The notes under the pieces: generated by a model | Database searches by the model: none | Told to the model about the DNA's origin: nothing | The model's input: only the letters and a program-made list of their open reading frames with translations | In this document: positions 1 to 8,645 of the stretch, piece by piece | Layout of the letters: the number at the start of each line of letters is the position of its first letter | Numbering within the stretch: the stretch's first letter is position 1 | Assembly: GCF_014640635.1 (NCBI RefSeq) | Contig: NZ_BMHI01000009.1 | Coordinates: 1 to 64,000, forward strand | Length of the DNA stretch: 64,000 bases | Reading direction: 5' to 3' | From: Flexivirga endophytica | GTDB taxonomy: Bacteria > Actinomycetota > Actinomycetes > Actinomycetales > Dermatophilaceae | Position numbers and translations under genes: made by a program

Positions 1-118
1 TCCCCAGGGTCGGGTGGGGTGCGGGTATGGCGTCCTCGGGCGTGCATAGGTCTCCCCAGGGTCGGGTCGGGTACTGGTATGGCGCCCCCGGTCGTGCATA
101 GGTCTCCCCAGGGTCGGG
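1..118. repeat. Tandem repeat, 52-nt unit, about 2.3 copies, cut by the window edge
   Basis: TCCCCAGGGTCGGG recurs at 1, 53 and 105, a period of 52. Each complete unit carries GTGCATAGGTCTCCCCAGGG and the octamer GTATGGCG (25 and 77). The core resembles the 51-nt repeats at 30614 and 42314 (GTGCAC-A/G-GTCTCCCC), so this is a third member of one repeat family. The array probably continues to the left of the window. Confidence 0.85.
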
Positions 119-293
119 CCGCGTACCGATCCCATCAGCGTGTCAGCCACAACTGCTGTTACAGGCGTGACGAGTGTGAATTCGTCAGTGGCACAAGCGA
201 ACCCGGGCGACCGCGGTCCGTCGAGCACACACCAGGTTGCTGTGCAAGTGGCGACACACCCTGTACCTCCACGGATTGCAACGGTTTTGGCTC

Positions 294-307
294 TAACGTC
301 TTGTCTC
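294..307 (+). promoter_or_regulatory. Possible -10 element of a leaderless glpR transcript
   Basis: TAACGT at 294-299 lies 8 nt before the preferred GTG start at 308, the spacing expected if transcription starts at or near the start codon. No convincing -35 or Shine-Dalgarno is visible. This is weak positional evidence only. Confidence 0.25.
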
Positions 308-1402
308 GTGCAGCAGCCGAGCAGCCTGATCTTCCTGGCCATCGTCGTCATTTGGGCTGCCTATCTTCTGCAGCACTGGATCCGGCGTCGCGAAGCCCTG
401 GCCACAGCCCGCTCCGTCGATCAGTTCAGCGACGCGATGCGAGTGCTCGAGCGACGCGAGCGTCGGGTCGAAGGCGTCGCCGAGCAGGCATCCGATTCAC
501 CGCACGCCAGCCGAACATCGGCACCGCGGCTCACCGAGAGCGGACCGCGGCCGTCACTGCGAGCAGGGACCGTCATGACCGGAGAAACTCAGCAGCCCCT
601 CACCGGGTCCACCGCCGAGCAGCACGATGAAGCTCCTGCCTCGGCCGTCCAGAAACTGAGCGCGGCCGGCACCTCGTCGGCCGACGCCGTGCAGCGGTTC
701 GGCAACTTCGCCGCACACGCCGGCTCACCGAAGCTGCGGGCCATCGCACTCATCGGCAGCCTTGCGCTGCTGGTGATCACCGTCGTGTGCGCGCCCTTCG
801 GTGCGCTGCCCTGGTGGTCGCCCATCCTGATGATCGCCGTGTCCGGCGGTGTCTTCTGGTGGTGCCGTGCCTCGGCGATGGCCGCCCGTGCCGCGCAGCG
901 TCCGGCCGCAGCAACCGCTCGCCGGGCCGCCCCGCAGTCCGGCGGCGTGAAGCTGCCGCAGCCCAAGACCGCCGATCGCACGTCGGCCGGTCGCAAGTCG
1001 GCCGGTCGCAAGAGCGCCGGTTCGACGCCCGCCGTCGCACCGCTGACCAAGGCCACCATGCCGGAGCCGGTCATCCGCCAGGCGCCGGTCGCGGCCGCCG
1101 ACAAGGTCTTCGACCTGTCCGCGTCGGTCGACGCCCCGGTCCCCGCCGCACCGTCCGAAACAGCGCAGGAACCGGTCGCCCAGGCAGCGCCGGAGCAGGA
1201 GCCGGGCAGTTGGGAGCCGGTCGCCGTACCGCGCCCGACATACACGATGAAGGAGCGGGCGCCGGAGCGTCCGCAGCAGGCGCCGGCCGCTACCTCCAAC
1301 GCCCGGTCGTATGACGATGTCGCCAACGAGGACCTGCCCTTCGACGGACTCGCGCTCGACCAGGATCTCGACGACCTGCCCTCGGTTTTCCGCGCGGGCT
1401 GA
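308..1402 (+). CDS. glpR: GlpR-like membrane protein (gephyrin-like molybdotransferase receptor)
   Basis: The predicted 364-residue protein has one N-terminal membrane helix (about residues 6-23, SLIFLAIVVIWAAYLL), then the block ARSVDQFSDAMRVLERRE that recurs in actinobacterial GlpR proteins. A hydrophobic pair of helices follows around residues 142-185. The C-terminal half is a low-complexity Ala/Pro/Arg-rich cytoplasmic tail. In Corynebacterium, GlpR is the membrane receptor of a gephyrin-like protein (Glp) tied to the cell-division machinery; the role here is inferred from that family. The open frame extends back to 140. I prefer GTG 308 because family members begin just before the first helix and residues upstream look non-coding. 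The glp/moeA partner, if present, would lie outside the window. Confidence 0.72.
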   Translation: MQQPSSLIFLAIVVIWAAYLLQHWIRRREALATARSVDQFSDAMRVLERRERRVEGVAEQASDSPHASRTSAPRLTESGPRPSLRAGTVMTGETQQPLTGSTAEQHDEAPASAVQKLSAAGTSSADAVQRFGNFAAHAGSPKLRAIALIGSLALLVITVVCAPFGALPWWSPILMIAVSGGVFWWCRASAMAARAAQRPAAATARRAAPQSGGVKLPQPKTADRTSAGRKSAGRKSAGSTPAVAPLTKATMPEPVIRQAPVAAADKVFDLSASVDAPVPAAPSETAQEPVAQAAPEQEPGSWEPVAVPRPTYTMKERAPERPQQAPAATSNARSYDDVANEDLPFDGLALDQDLDDLPSVFRAG

Positions 1403-1494
1403 GCGGCACCCGAGCGGGTGAGCGACACCCCACGAAACCGACCGGCCCCGATTTAGCCGATCGCGCTCACGGTGTTAAAGTTGCACTCGCTCTT

Positions 1495-1567
1495 GGGGCA
1501 TTGGCGCAGTTGGTAGCGCGTCTCGTTCGCAATGAGAAGGTCAGGGGTTCGAATCCCCTATGCTCCA
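1495..1567 (+). tRNA. tRNA-Ala (anticodon CGC)
   Basis: A full 73-nt cloverleaf. Acceptor GGGGCAT (1495-1501) pairs with ATGCTCC (1560-1566), discriminator A at 1567. The D arm is GCGC/GCGC, the anticodon stem TCTCG/TGAGA with loop TTCGCAA, and the T arm AGGGG-TTCGAAT-CCCCT. The anticodon CGC (1528-1530) reads GCG. CCA is not encoded. A long palindrome follows 3 nt downstream. Confidence 0.96.
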
Positions 1568-1570
1568 CAA

Positions 1571-1618
1571 GATCGATAGAAGGGCCAGGCGAAAATTCGC
1601 CTGGCCCTTCTATCGATC
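1571..1618 (+). terminator. Perfect 23-bp palindrome after tRNA-Ala
   Basis: Arms 1571-1593 and 1596-1618 are perfectly complementary around a central AA (each arm begins or ends with GATCGATAGAAGGG or its complement). There is no U tract, as is common for actinobacterial terminators. The position immediately behind the tRNA suggests terminator or 3'-processing function. Confidence 0.75.
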
Positions 1619-1714
1619 TATGAGCCCTCTGGATTCGGGAGGAGCCGCAGCCCAGCGAGGACGACGGCTCCTCTCTATGCCCAGTCAGGTAGCTCCGTGT
1701 CGGCCGCCATCGCG

Positions 1715-4516
1715 TCAGGGGCCGAGCAGGTCGCGCAGCTTCGACCGCGAGCTGACCCCCAGCTTGGGGAAGCTCCGGTAAAGATGTGAGCCGACCGTGC
1801 GCGGGGAGAGGTAGAGCCGTTCCCCGATCTCCCGGTTGGTCAGGCCGTCTGCGGCGAGTCGCACGATCTCCTGCTGCTGCGGCGAGAGCGTCGACAACGC
1901 ATCCGATGACCGTGACGGGGAGGACACGCCTGCCGCGCGCGACTCGGACAGTGCGCGCTCGGTCCACGGGTAGGCGTCGAGGGAGTCAAAGATGTCGACG
2001 GCGTCGCGCAGAGGTCTGCGAGCCTCGGCGATGCGTCGTTCGCGCCGGAGCCATTCCCCGAGCTGGAGATGGGCCTGCGCCCACTCGAACGGCCAGGCGG
2101 CCAGGCTCCGGTCAGCGACCGCAGCGCTCAACCGCTCTTCCGCTGCTGCGTCGCCCGCCGCGGCGAGGAGCAGGCCCCGAGCGCGCGCGAGGAGGGCCGC
2201 CAACCGGGGCGATGTGTCGCCGGCAAGGTCATCGGCGGTGCGGTTGACCACGACGGATGCCTCCGCGGTGCGTCCCGTCCGCGCCGCAGCGGCCGCGAGA
2301 TCGGCGATGCCCGGGTAGGACGCGTGATAGTGAACCGGCGACCCGTCGCCGTGAAAGGTCATCCGGAGGTGGTCGAAAGCCTCGTCATACGCGCCGTCGG
2401 CGGCTGCCGCAGTTGCCAGTGCACGGCGTGCAGCGACGTAGACGGATCGGCTCTCCAACGGATCGATCAACGTCAGCGCATCCCGTGCGCGTTCGCGTGC
2501 TGTTTCGGTGTCACCGCGGTGGGCGAGCACGGCTGCCTCGACGGTAGCGGCGCACGCGACGGCGTGGTCGAGTCGTGCGGCCGTCCCGAGATCAGTGATT
2601 CGTGCGCATACGGCGAGGGCGTCATCCCAGCGGCCACGCTCGAAGTACGCCCAGGCGATGGCGCCTCCCAGCGGATCCGGAAGCGGCGTGGCCGGGTGTC
2701 CATGGGCGGCGGCCGCATCGAACAGGGCTACCGCGGTCGGGGTCTCATCGATCAGCCAGGCGGAGATCCCCGCACGGGTCAGCCGCGCCGGATCCGGGCC
2801 GACGGTCACCGACGTGATCGCGTGCATGACCTGTCGGCGGCGTCCGCGCGGGGCGAGCAGTGAGTCGATGAAGATCGACGTCCGCTCCTGGCGGAACTCG
2901 GGAGGACATTGGTCGAGCAGGGTGGCGACCTGCTGTCGGTGAGTGTCGTCGCCGGAGTAGTAGGCGACGACGGCACTGTCGGCAATGAGATCGAGTGCTG
3001 CGGACGACTGCTCGGGCATGAACGATGCGGCATCCGTGGTCAGTCGCGTGAAGCTGTTGGAGTGGCGCGCCGTCAAGGCGGTCAATCGACCACTGTGGAC
3101 GGCGATCCGAGCGAGCAGGTCCGGATCTTCAGTCAGGCTCCTGGTCGCGGTCGCCAGCTGCTCGACCCATGCGATGTCGCCTGTCGCGGCCGCCGTCGAT
3201 GCCGCTTCCGTGAGGAGCCGGGCACTCTCGTGCGGGTCGGGGTGCAGCTCGGCGGCGCGCTGGAATGCCGACGCTGCGGCTGCGTAGCCGCCTCGCTGCA
3301 GCGCGCGTCCGGACGTCGCCTCGAGCTCGACCGAGATGGCGGCATCGGTGTCGCTCGCAGCCGCGGCTCGGTGCCATGCCTGTCGGTCGGGTTCGTCGGC
3401 AAGGCGGGCCGCCAACGCGAGGTGTGCGCGGCGTCGATCGTCGAAGTCGGCGGCGTAGTAGACACCCGAGCGGGCGAGGGGATGGCGGAATCGGACCCTC
3501 CGTGCCGTGCGGCGGATCAGGCCGGCCTCTTCTGCCGGACGCCAGACGTCGTCCGCGGCCTCCGGGAGCCCGACACTCAGCGCGACATCGGCATCGATGG
3601 TGTCCATCGCCGCGAGCTGCAGCAAGGCTGCACGGGTCGGCGCCGGCAGTTCCTTCCAGCGCCTGGTGTAGAGGCCCTCCAGCCGTTCGGGAACGGCAAG
3701 GGGCCCGGCGTCAGACATCACGTCGGCGGTGGTGCCGACCACAGCGGCCAGCTCGACGAGTGCGAGTGGGTTGCCTTCGGCCTCGTCGAGGATCCGGGCC
3801 CGCGAGCCGCCCAATGGCGGACGCGGCTGCCGGTCGAGCAACTGACCTGCAGCACGATCGTCGAGCGGATCGAGCAGGACCGCAGGCACGCGACCGTCGA
3901 ACCCGGCCAATCGCTCGTCGGAGCGCACACCGATGAGGAGGGAGACTCGCTCCCCTGAGAGTCGACGGCCGACGAACGCCAACACGGACAGAGACGCAGG
4001 GTCGCACCAATGGGCGTCGTCGATCGTCACGACGAGTGGCGCGGTTCGGCTGGCGGACGAGAGCAGGGCGAGCACGGCCGATCCGACCGTCATGACGTCG
4101 GGGGTCCGTGCGTCCGCCCCTTCACCGGTGGACGCCGGGCCGCCGAGCGCGGTGAGCAGTGCATGACGTTCTTCGGGGCTGATCGACTCGAGGAACGGGC
4201 TGAGGGGACGGACGACCTGATCGAGCCCGGAGTATGCCAGCGTCGTCTCCACCGGGCTGCCATCACTCCTGAGCACCCGCGCTCCTCGAGCCTCCGCGAA
4301 CGCGGTGGCTGCACTGAGCAGCATCGTCTTACCGGATCCGGCCGCGCCGGATACGAGCAGGACGCGATCGTGACCATGACCGCTGATGACATCTCGCAGG
4401 AGCGCGAGTTCACGGCTGCGGCCCACGAGCGTGCCGGCGGTCGTCTGCTTCGCGTCCGGGTGAGGTCTCACGCTCCTCACAGCGTCGGAAGGGGGCCGTT
4501 TTCTTCCGGGCTTCAA
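1715..4516 (-). CDS. Large LuxR-family regulator with AAA ATPase (MalT/LAL type)
   Basis: A 933-residue STAND-type regulator. Walker A GAAGSGKT lies near residue 58 and the Walker B-like VVTIDDAHWCD near 165. A long TPR-like alpha-helical middle follows. The C-terminal LuxR helix-turn-helix is at about 868-925 (LSPQQQEIVRLAADGLTNRE...). LAL regulators are large ATP-dependent activators, often of neighbouring transport or catabolic genes. The frame opens with TTG at 4516; GTG codons at 4480 and 4471 are plausible alternatives because none of the three has a good Shine-Dalgarno. It is divergent from the hydrolase/esterase pair at 4639-7147, the likeliest target. A perfect palindrome lies 15 nt upstream (4531-4547). 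The inducer cannot be told from sequence. Confidence 0.9.
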   Translation of the reverse strand: MKPGRKRPPSDAVRSVRPHPDAKQTTAGTLVGRSRELALLRDVISGHGHDRVLLVSGAAGSGKTMLLSAATAFAEARGARVLRSDGSPVETTLAYSGLDQVVRPLSPFLESISPEERHALLTALGGPASTGEGADARTPDVMTVGSAVLALLSSASRTAPLVVTIDDAHWCDPASLSVLAFVGRRLSGERVSLLIGVRSDERLAGFDGRVPAVLLDPLDDRAAGQLLDRQPRPPLGGSRARILDEAEGNPLALVELAAVVGTTADVMSDAGPLAVPERLEGLYTRRWKELPAPTRAALLQLAAMDTIDADVALSVGLPEAADDVWRPAEEAGLIRRTARRVRFRHPLARSGVYYAADFDDRRRAHLALAARLADEPDRQAWHRAAAASDTDAAISVELEATSGRALQRGGYAAAASAFQRAAELHPDPHESARLLTEAASTAAATGDIAWVEQLATATRSLTEDPDLLARIAVHSGRLTALTARHSNSFTRLTTDAASFMPEQSSAALDLIADSAVVAYYSGDDTHRQQVATLLDQCPPEFRQERTSIFIDSLLAPRGRRRQVMHAITSVTVGPDPARLTRAGISAWLIDETPTAVALFDAAAAHGHPATPLPDPLGGAIAWAYFERGRWDDALAVCARITDLGTAARLDHAVACAATVEAAVLAHRGDTETARERARDALTLIDPLESRSVYVAARRALATAAAADGAYDEAFDHLRMTFHGDGSPVHYHASYPGIADLAAAAARTGRTAEASVVVNRTADDLAGDTSPRLAALLARARGLLLAAAGDAAAEERLSAAVADRSLAAWPFEWAQAHLQLGEWLRRERRIAEARRPLRDAVDIFDSLDAYPWTERALSESRAAGVSSPSRSSDALSTLSPQQQEIVRLAADGLTNREIGERLYLSPRTVGSHLYRSFPKLGVSSRSKLRDLLGP

Positions 4517-4530
4517 GTGCAGTCGGGTGA

Positions 4531-4547
4531 CGGATACCGCGTATCCG
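4531..4547. promoter_or_regulatory. Candidate operator, perfect 7-bp inverted repeat
   Basis: CGGATACCGCGTATCCG has arms CGGATAC/GTATCCG around CGC. It sits in the 122-nt divergent space between the LuxR-type regulator and the hydrolase gene, suitable for control of either. Confidence 0.45.
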
Positions 4548-4638
4548 CCGCGATTCGTAGCGTGGTCATCTCCGGCACGTAGTGGTTGGCGCAGCGGCGC
4601 CGCGGCCGGCGAGTGTTGTGACTGAGAGTGGAGACGGT

Positions 4639-5553
4639 ATGCACGAGATCGTATTGGGCGATGTGACGGTCACCCGGGTATGGGAGTACTTCGGGCCGGT
4701 GGACATCACGACAGAGGCGTTCTTCCCGGGCGCGTCCGACGAGGTCTGGGAGTCCAACGCCGAGTGGTTGGATCACCATTTCGTGGAGCCCGACAGCAGA
4801 GTGGTGAAGTCCGGGATCCAGACCTGGCTCCTGCGGAGCGAGGGGCGCACGATCCTGGTGGACACCGGGGTCGGCAACCACAAGGAACGCCCGTACGCCC
4901 CCGTGTGGAGTCACCGCGAGACGGACTTCCTGGACAACCTTGCGCGGGCCGGGGTCGCACCCGAGGACGTCGACGTCGTCATCAACACGCACCTGCACGT
5001 CGACCACGTGGGGTGGAACACCTTCCTCGACGGGCGCGACTGGGTGCCGACTTTCCCCAATGCGACATACCTGATGCCGAAGCGGGACTTCGACTTCTGG
5101 AACCCGGCGAACAACAGCCCGGCGGTGCTCGGGCGCGGCAACCAGAACGTCTTCGAGGACAGCGTCATGCCCGTGTATGACGCTGGACTGGCGCATCTGT
5201 GGGAGGACAGTTACGACCTCGACTCGCACCTGCGGCTCGAGACCGCACCGGGCCACACCCCCGGCTCCTCGGTCCTGACTCTGACGTCCGGAACCGATCG
5301 CGCCGTCTTCGTCGGCGACATGGTCCATAGTCCGGTGCAGATCCTCGAACCCGAGACCAACAGCTGTTTCTGCGAGGACCCGGTACAGGCCCGGCAGACC
5401 AGGCGACGAGTGTTGGGCTGGGCAGCGGACAACCACGCTCTCGTGTTGCCCGCACATCTCGGCGGGCACGGAGCCACCGAGGTCAGCAGGCAGGCCGCCG
5501 GGTTCGCCATCACCGGGTGGGCACCGTTCTCGCCATACGCGAAGGAGGCCTGA
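4639..5553 (+). CDS. Metallo-beta-lactamase-fold hydrolase
   Basis: A 304-residue cytoplasmic protein with the family's metal-binding HxHxDH motif (NTHLHVDHVGWN, about residues 115-125). Downstream are an AxGHTPGSS block with a metal-ligand His and a final HLGGHG. This pattern is seen in lactonase/arylesterase-like members (N-acyl-homoserine lactonase relatives), but the substrate is not determined. The start is ATG 4639, preceded by GGAG at 4630; the frame remains open to 4582 without family-like sequence. Its stop (5551-5553) is 1 nt from the carboxylesterase start, so the two are translationally coupled and probably attack the same ester or lactone compound under control of the divergent LuxR-type regulator. 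Confidence 0.85.
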   Translation: MHEIVLGDVTVTRVWEYFGPVDITTEAFFPGASDEVWESNAEWLDHHFVEPDSRVVKSGIQTWLLRSEGRTILVDTGVGNHKERPYAPVWSHRETDFLDNLARAGVAPEDVDVVINTHLHVDHVGWNTFLDGRDWVPTFPNATYLMPKRDFDFWNPANNSPAVLGRGNQNVFEDSVMPVYDAGLAHLWEDSYDLDSHLRLETAPGHTPGSSVLTLTSGTDRAVFVGDMVHSPVQILEPETNSCFCEDPVQARQTRRRVLGWAADNHALVLPAHLGGHGATEVSRQAAGFAITGWAPFSPYAKEA

Positions 5554-5554
5554 G

Positions 5555-7147
5555 ATGGCGACGGAACTGAACGCCTCCACCGCCGTGGAGCCGACACAGG
5601 TTGTCGAGACGGTTCAAGGTCCCGTCCGCGGCATACGGCGTGACGGCCTCGACACCTTCCTCGCGATTCCCTACGCGGCACCCCCGCGTGGTGCCGACAG
5701 GTTCGGGCCACCGCGTCCGCATGAGCCCTGGACCGTAGTTCGAGACGTCACCAGTCCCGGACCGAACGCGCCGCAATCGGTGCGGCGTCTCGGCGAGGTT
5801 GAGATGTCCGCCTACTTCGGGCAGGGGTGGAGTCGGGGCGAGGACTATCTGACACTCAACGTCTGGTCGCCGTCGTCGGCTGCGTCGACCGACAGCCGGC
5901 CCGTGCTGGTCTTCGTCCATGGCGGTGGCTTCGTCGCCGGATCCACCCGCGCGAGCCTGTATGACGGGAGCTCATTCGCCCGAGACGGTGTCGTCCTCGT
6001 GACGCTCAACTACCGGTTGGGTATCGCAGGCTTCCTCGATCTTCCGGGTGCCCCGGCCAACCGTGGCCTGCTCGACGTCGTCGCCGCGCTGGAGTGGGTG
6101 CGCGACAACATCGCTGCCTTCGGCGGCGACCCCGGCAACGTCACCCTGGCCGGACAGTCCGCCGGGGCCACCATCGTGTCTGGCGTCCTGGCCAGGCCGG
6201 AGGCGCCAGGTCTGGTCCGGCGCGCGATCGTCCAGAGCGGCAGCGGTCTCGGAGCCTTCACCCCTGAGCAGGCCGCCCGCGTGACTCGTGAAGCTGCGCG
6301 GCGACTGGGCATCGAGGCGACGGCCGCTGCGTTCGCGGCGGTCTCCGACGAACAGCTCGTCGATGCCGCCGGGCAGCTGGCGGGCCTCGACCTCGACACC
6401 GATCGCGCCCGTGATCCGCTGGTGGGCCTGAGCCCGTTCAGCCTGGTCAGCGAGGTCCAACCGGCGGAGGCCGTTGGAGCCGGGCTGGCTGCGGACATCG
6501 ACGTGATGATCGGCACCAACGCGGAGGAGGGAAACCTCTACCTGGTGCCGTTCGGCAACTACCGGAGCAGCACGGCTCAGGACGTCCTGCGAACCGCGGA
6601 GCGTGCGCACCCGGAGCCGGTTGAACTGGTCCGGGCGTATGAGCGGAGCCGACCGAATGCTTCAGCCGCGCAACTACGCTCGGCGATTCTGGGCGACGCG
6701 CTGTTCGGTGCCGGGACCTGGGCGCTGATCGGTGCCCACGCAGCGCGGGCAGACGCCGCGACCTTCGCCTACGAGTTCACGTGGCACTCCGGCGCTCTCG
6801 ACGGTGACCTCGGCGCAACGCACGCCATGGAACTGCCGTTCGTCTTCGACTCGATCCATCTGCCTGAGCTGAGTGGCCCTCAGGCGTTGCTCGGTCCCGA
6901 CGAGCCGCCCACCGACCTTGCTCGGCTGATGCATGCGGCGTGGGTCGATTTCGCTCGCACCGGGGATCCCGGCTGGGCGCCGTACACCGCCCGGAACCGC
7001 GAGACGATGCGCGTCGGTGCGCAGTGGGAACTGGTCATGGACGCCCATCGGTACGAGCGACTGGCCTGGGAAGCGGCCGACCGGCCGCTCGGCGACCCCG
7101 AGACAGCCCACGGTATGGCGAGCGCAGTCGGGGAGTGTCAGCGGTGA
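5555..7147 (+). CDS. Type-B carboxylesterase
   Basis: A 530-residue alpha/beta hydrolase of the COesterase family. It has the oxyanion-hole HGGGF near residue 123, nucleophile elbow GQSAGA near 201, acidic member in TNAEEGN near 322, and the His in THAMELPF near 423. It is full length for the family and has no signal peptide, so it acts in the cytoplasm on carboxylic esters of unknown identity. It forms an operon with the upstream metallo-hydrolase (1-nt gap). The 3' end overlaps the convergent MFS gene by 10 nt. Confidence 0.92.
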   Translation: MATELNASTAVEPTQVVETVQGPVRGIRRDGLDTFLAIPYAAPPRGADRFGPPRPHEPWTVVRDVTSPGPNAPQSVRRLGEVEMSAYFGQGWSRGEDYLTLNVWSPSSAASTDSRPVLVFVHGGGFVAGSTRASLYDGSSFARDGVVLVTLNYRLGIAGFLDLPGAPANRGLLDVVAALEWVRDNIAAFGGDPGNVTLAGQSAGATIVSGVLARPEAPGLVRRAIVQSGSGLGAFTPEQAARVTREAARRLGIEATAAAFAAVSDEQLVDAAGQLAGLDLDTDRARDPLVGLSPFSLVSEVQPAEAVGAGLAADIDVMIGTNAEEGNLYLVPFGNYRSSTAQDVLRTAERAHPEPVELVRAYERSRPNASAAQLRSAILGDALFGAGTWALIGAHAARADAATFAYEFTWHSGALDGDLGATHAMELPFVFDSIHLPELSGPQALLGPDEPPTDLARLMHAAWVDFARTGDPGWAPYTARNRETMRVGAQWELVMDAHRYERLAWEAADRPLGDPETAHGMASAVGECQR

Positions 7148-8526
7148 TCGGTCAGGCGAGTGGTCGTGGCCAGCCGGGCCCGCAGGTGCGCGGGGCGTAG
7201 CCGGTCGCGCACTTCGATCCCGCCGACCCGAGCCAACTGACGGCTGACCAGCGCCGCGGCGGCGCCGACCACCACGGTCCCGGTGATCAAACCCAGTGGT
7301 GCGCCGCCGACCTGGTCGAGCAGGCCGACGACCGGACCGCCGACCGCAGCCGAGCCGAGCGTGACCAGCATGTAGACGCCGAGCACCCGGCCGCGCATCG
7401 AATCGCTGGACGCGAGCTGGATCAACGTGTTGGTGGCGATCAGGAACGGCATACCGATCGCGCCGATGACGACGAACGCGGCGCCGACGGTGACCATGTT
7501 CGGCATGAACGCGGCCAGCAACTGCCCGGCGGCGAGGCCGGCGGCCAGCGCCGCGATGTGCCGAAGTCGGGACCCCGGCCACTTCGCGGAGGCGAGCGCG
7601 CCGATCAGCGATCCCAGCGCCAAGGCGATCGTCAGGAATCCGTAGCCGCCGGCGTCCAGATGCAGGTCCTTGGCGAATGCCGTGAGTGTGACGGCGAAGT
7701 TGGTGGTGAAGAAGGCGCACACACCGGCCAGCACGATCGGCCACAGCAGGACGGGACGGCGGAGGATCTCGGCGAGCGCCATACGTTGCTGGCCCTTGGC
7801 TCGTGACAGGCGGGGCGCCGTGCGCAACTCTCCGGTCCGTATGGCGAAGAACGCCGCCAGCACAATGACGTACCAGCCGCCGGTGGCGACGAACGCCCAC
7901 CCGGTGCCGACCGCGGTGATCAGCCCGCTGGACACCGCCGGGCCGGCCAGGGCACCGAGCTGGAAGATCGCCGAGTTCAGGCTCACTGCGTTGCGCAGCA
8001 TCTCCGGGCCGACGATCTCGTGGATGAATGCCGACCGTGTGGGGTTGTCGAAGCAGGCCGCCGTGCCGGTGAGGAACGCGATGACCAGCACGTGCCACAA
8101 CTGGACGGTGTCCGTCACGCACAGCACACCGAGCACGGCGGCGCTCAGGCCCAGCGTCGAGACGGTGCCCATCAGGACATGCCGCTTGTCGAAACGGTCG
8201 GCGACCAGGCCGGCCGACATACCGAACAGCAAGGTCGGCACGAACTGCATGGCAGTGGCGATGCCGACCATGAACGCGTTGTGCGTCAGTGTCAGCACCA
8301 GCCAGTCCTGTGCGACGCGCTGGGTCCACAACCCGGAGGTCGATGCCGCCTGCCCGAAGACGAACCAGCGGAAATTGCGGTTGCTCAGCGACGCGAACAG
8401 CCCGTCGCGGTGTCGGGGGTCGGGTGCTCCGGTGCTCGGGAGTTCGAGTGGGTGCTGGGAGCGGCTGGGCGACTCCGATGCTGCGGTTGTCACGGTGTTC
8501 CCGAGTGTATGGCGACCGTCGTGCAC
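7138..8526 (-). CDS. MFS transporter (DHA3/EntS-like drug or siderophore exporter family)
   Basis: A 462-residue integral membrane protein with about 12 predicted helices. The N-terminal block LFASLSNRNFRWFVFGQ and the loop motif ADRFDKRHVL are typical of the DHA3/enterobactin-exporter branch of the major facilitator superfamily. Efflux by proton antiport is known for the family; the substrate here is unknown. The ATG at 8526 is the longest start; GTG at 8493 would remove 11 non-conserved residues. It converges on the carboxylesterase with a 10-nt overlap of coding ends. Confidence 0.88.
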   Translation of the reverse strand: MHDGRHTLGNTVTTAASESPSRSQHPLELPSTGAPDPRHRDGLFASLSNRNFRWFVFGQAASTSGLWTQRVAQDWLVLTLTHNAFMVGIATAMQFVPTLLFGMSAGLVADRFDKRHVLMGTVSTLGLSAAVLGVLCVTDTVQLWHVLVIAFLTGTAACFDNPTRSAFIHEIVGPEMLRNAVSLNSAIFQLGALAGPAVSSGLITAVGTGWAFVATGGWYVIVLAAFFAIRTGELRTAPRLSRAKGQQRMALAEILRRPVLLWPIVLAGVCAFFTTNFAVTLTAFAKDLHLDAGGYGFLTIALALGSLIGALASAKWPGSRLRHIAALAAGLAAGQLLAAFMPNMVTVGAAFVVIGAIGMPFLIATNTLIQLASSDSMRGRVLGVYMLVTLGSAAVGGPVVGLLDQVGGAPLGLITGTVVVGAAAALVSRQLARVGGIEVRDRLRPAHLRARLATTTRLTDHR

Positions 8527-8587
8527 GGTCCGAAGGGGTTGCGCTCAGAGGAAGCCGCCTGACCGCTGCCGCGCCAGGTAATTCGGA

Positions 8588-8617
8588 GGGGCCGGACACC
8601 CGATGGTGTCCGGCCCC
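8588..8617 (-). terminator. Hairpin terminator of the S53 peptidase gene
   Basis: A perfect 13-bp stem, GGGGCCGGACACC/GGTGTCCGGCCCC, with a 4-nt loop (CGAT), 28 nt beyond the stop of the minus-strand peptidase gene. There is no U tract. Confidence 0.8.
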
Positions 8618-8645
8618 ACGTCGTGTGATGCGTTAGTGCGATGCG

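Noticed and set aside
140-307. N-terminal extension of GlpR to ATG 140
   Set aside because: The 56 extra residues are Thr/Val/Pro-rich without family similarity, and GlpR proteins begin at the first membrane helix.
6674-8599. 641-residue minus-strand open frame overlapping the MFS gene and the esterase end
   Set aside because: Arg/Gly/Ala-rich out-of-frame translation; the MFS frame has membrane helices and family motifs.
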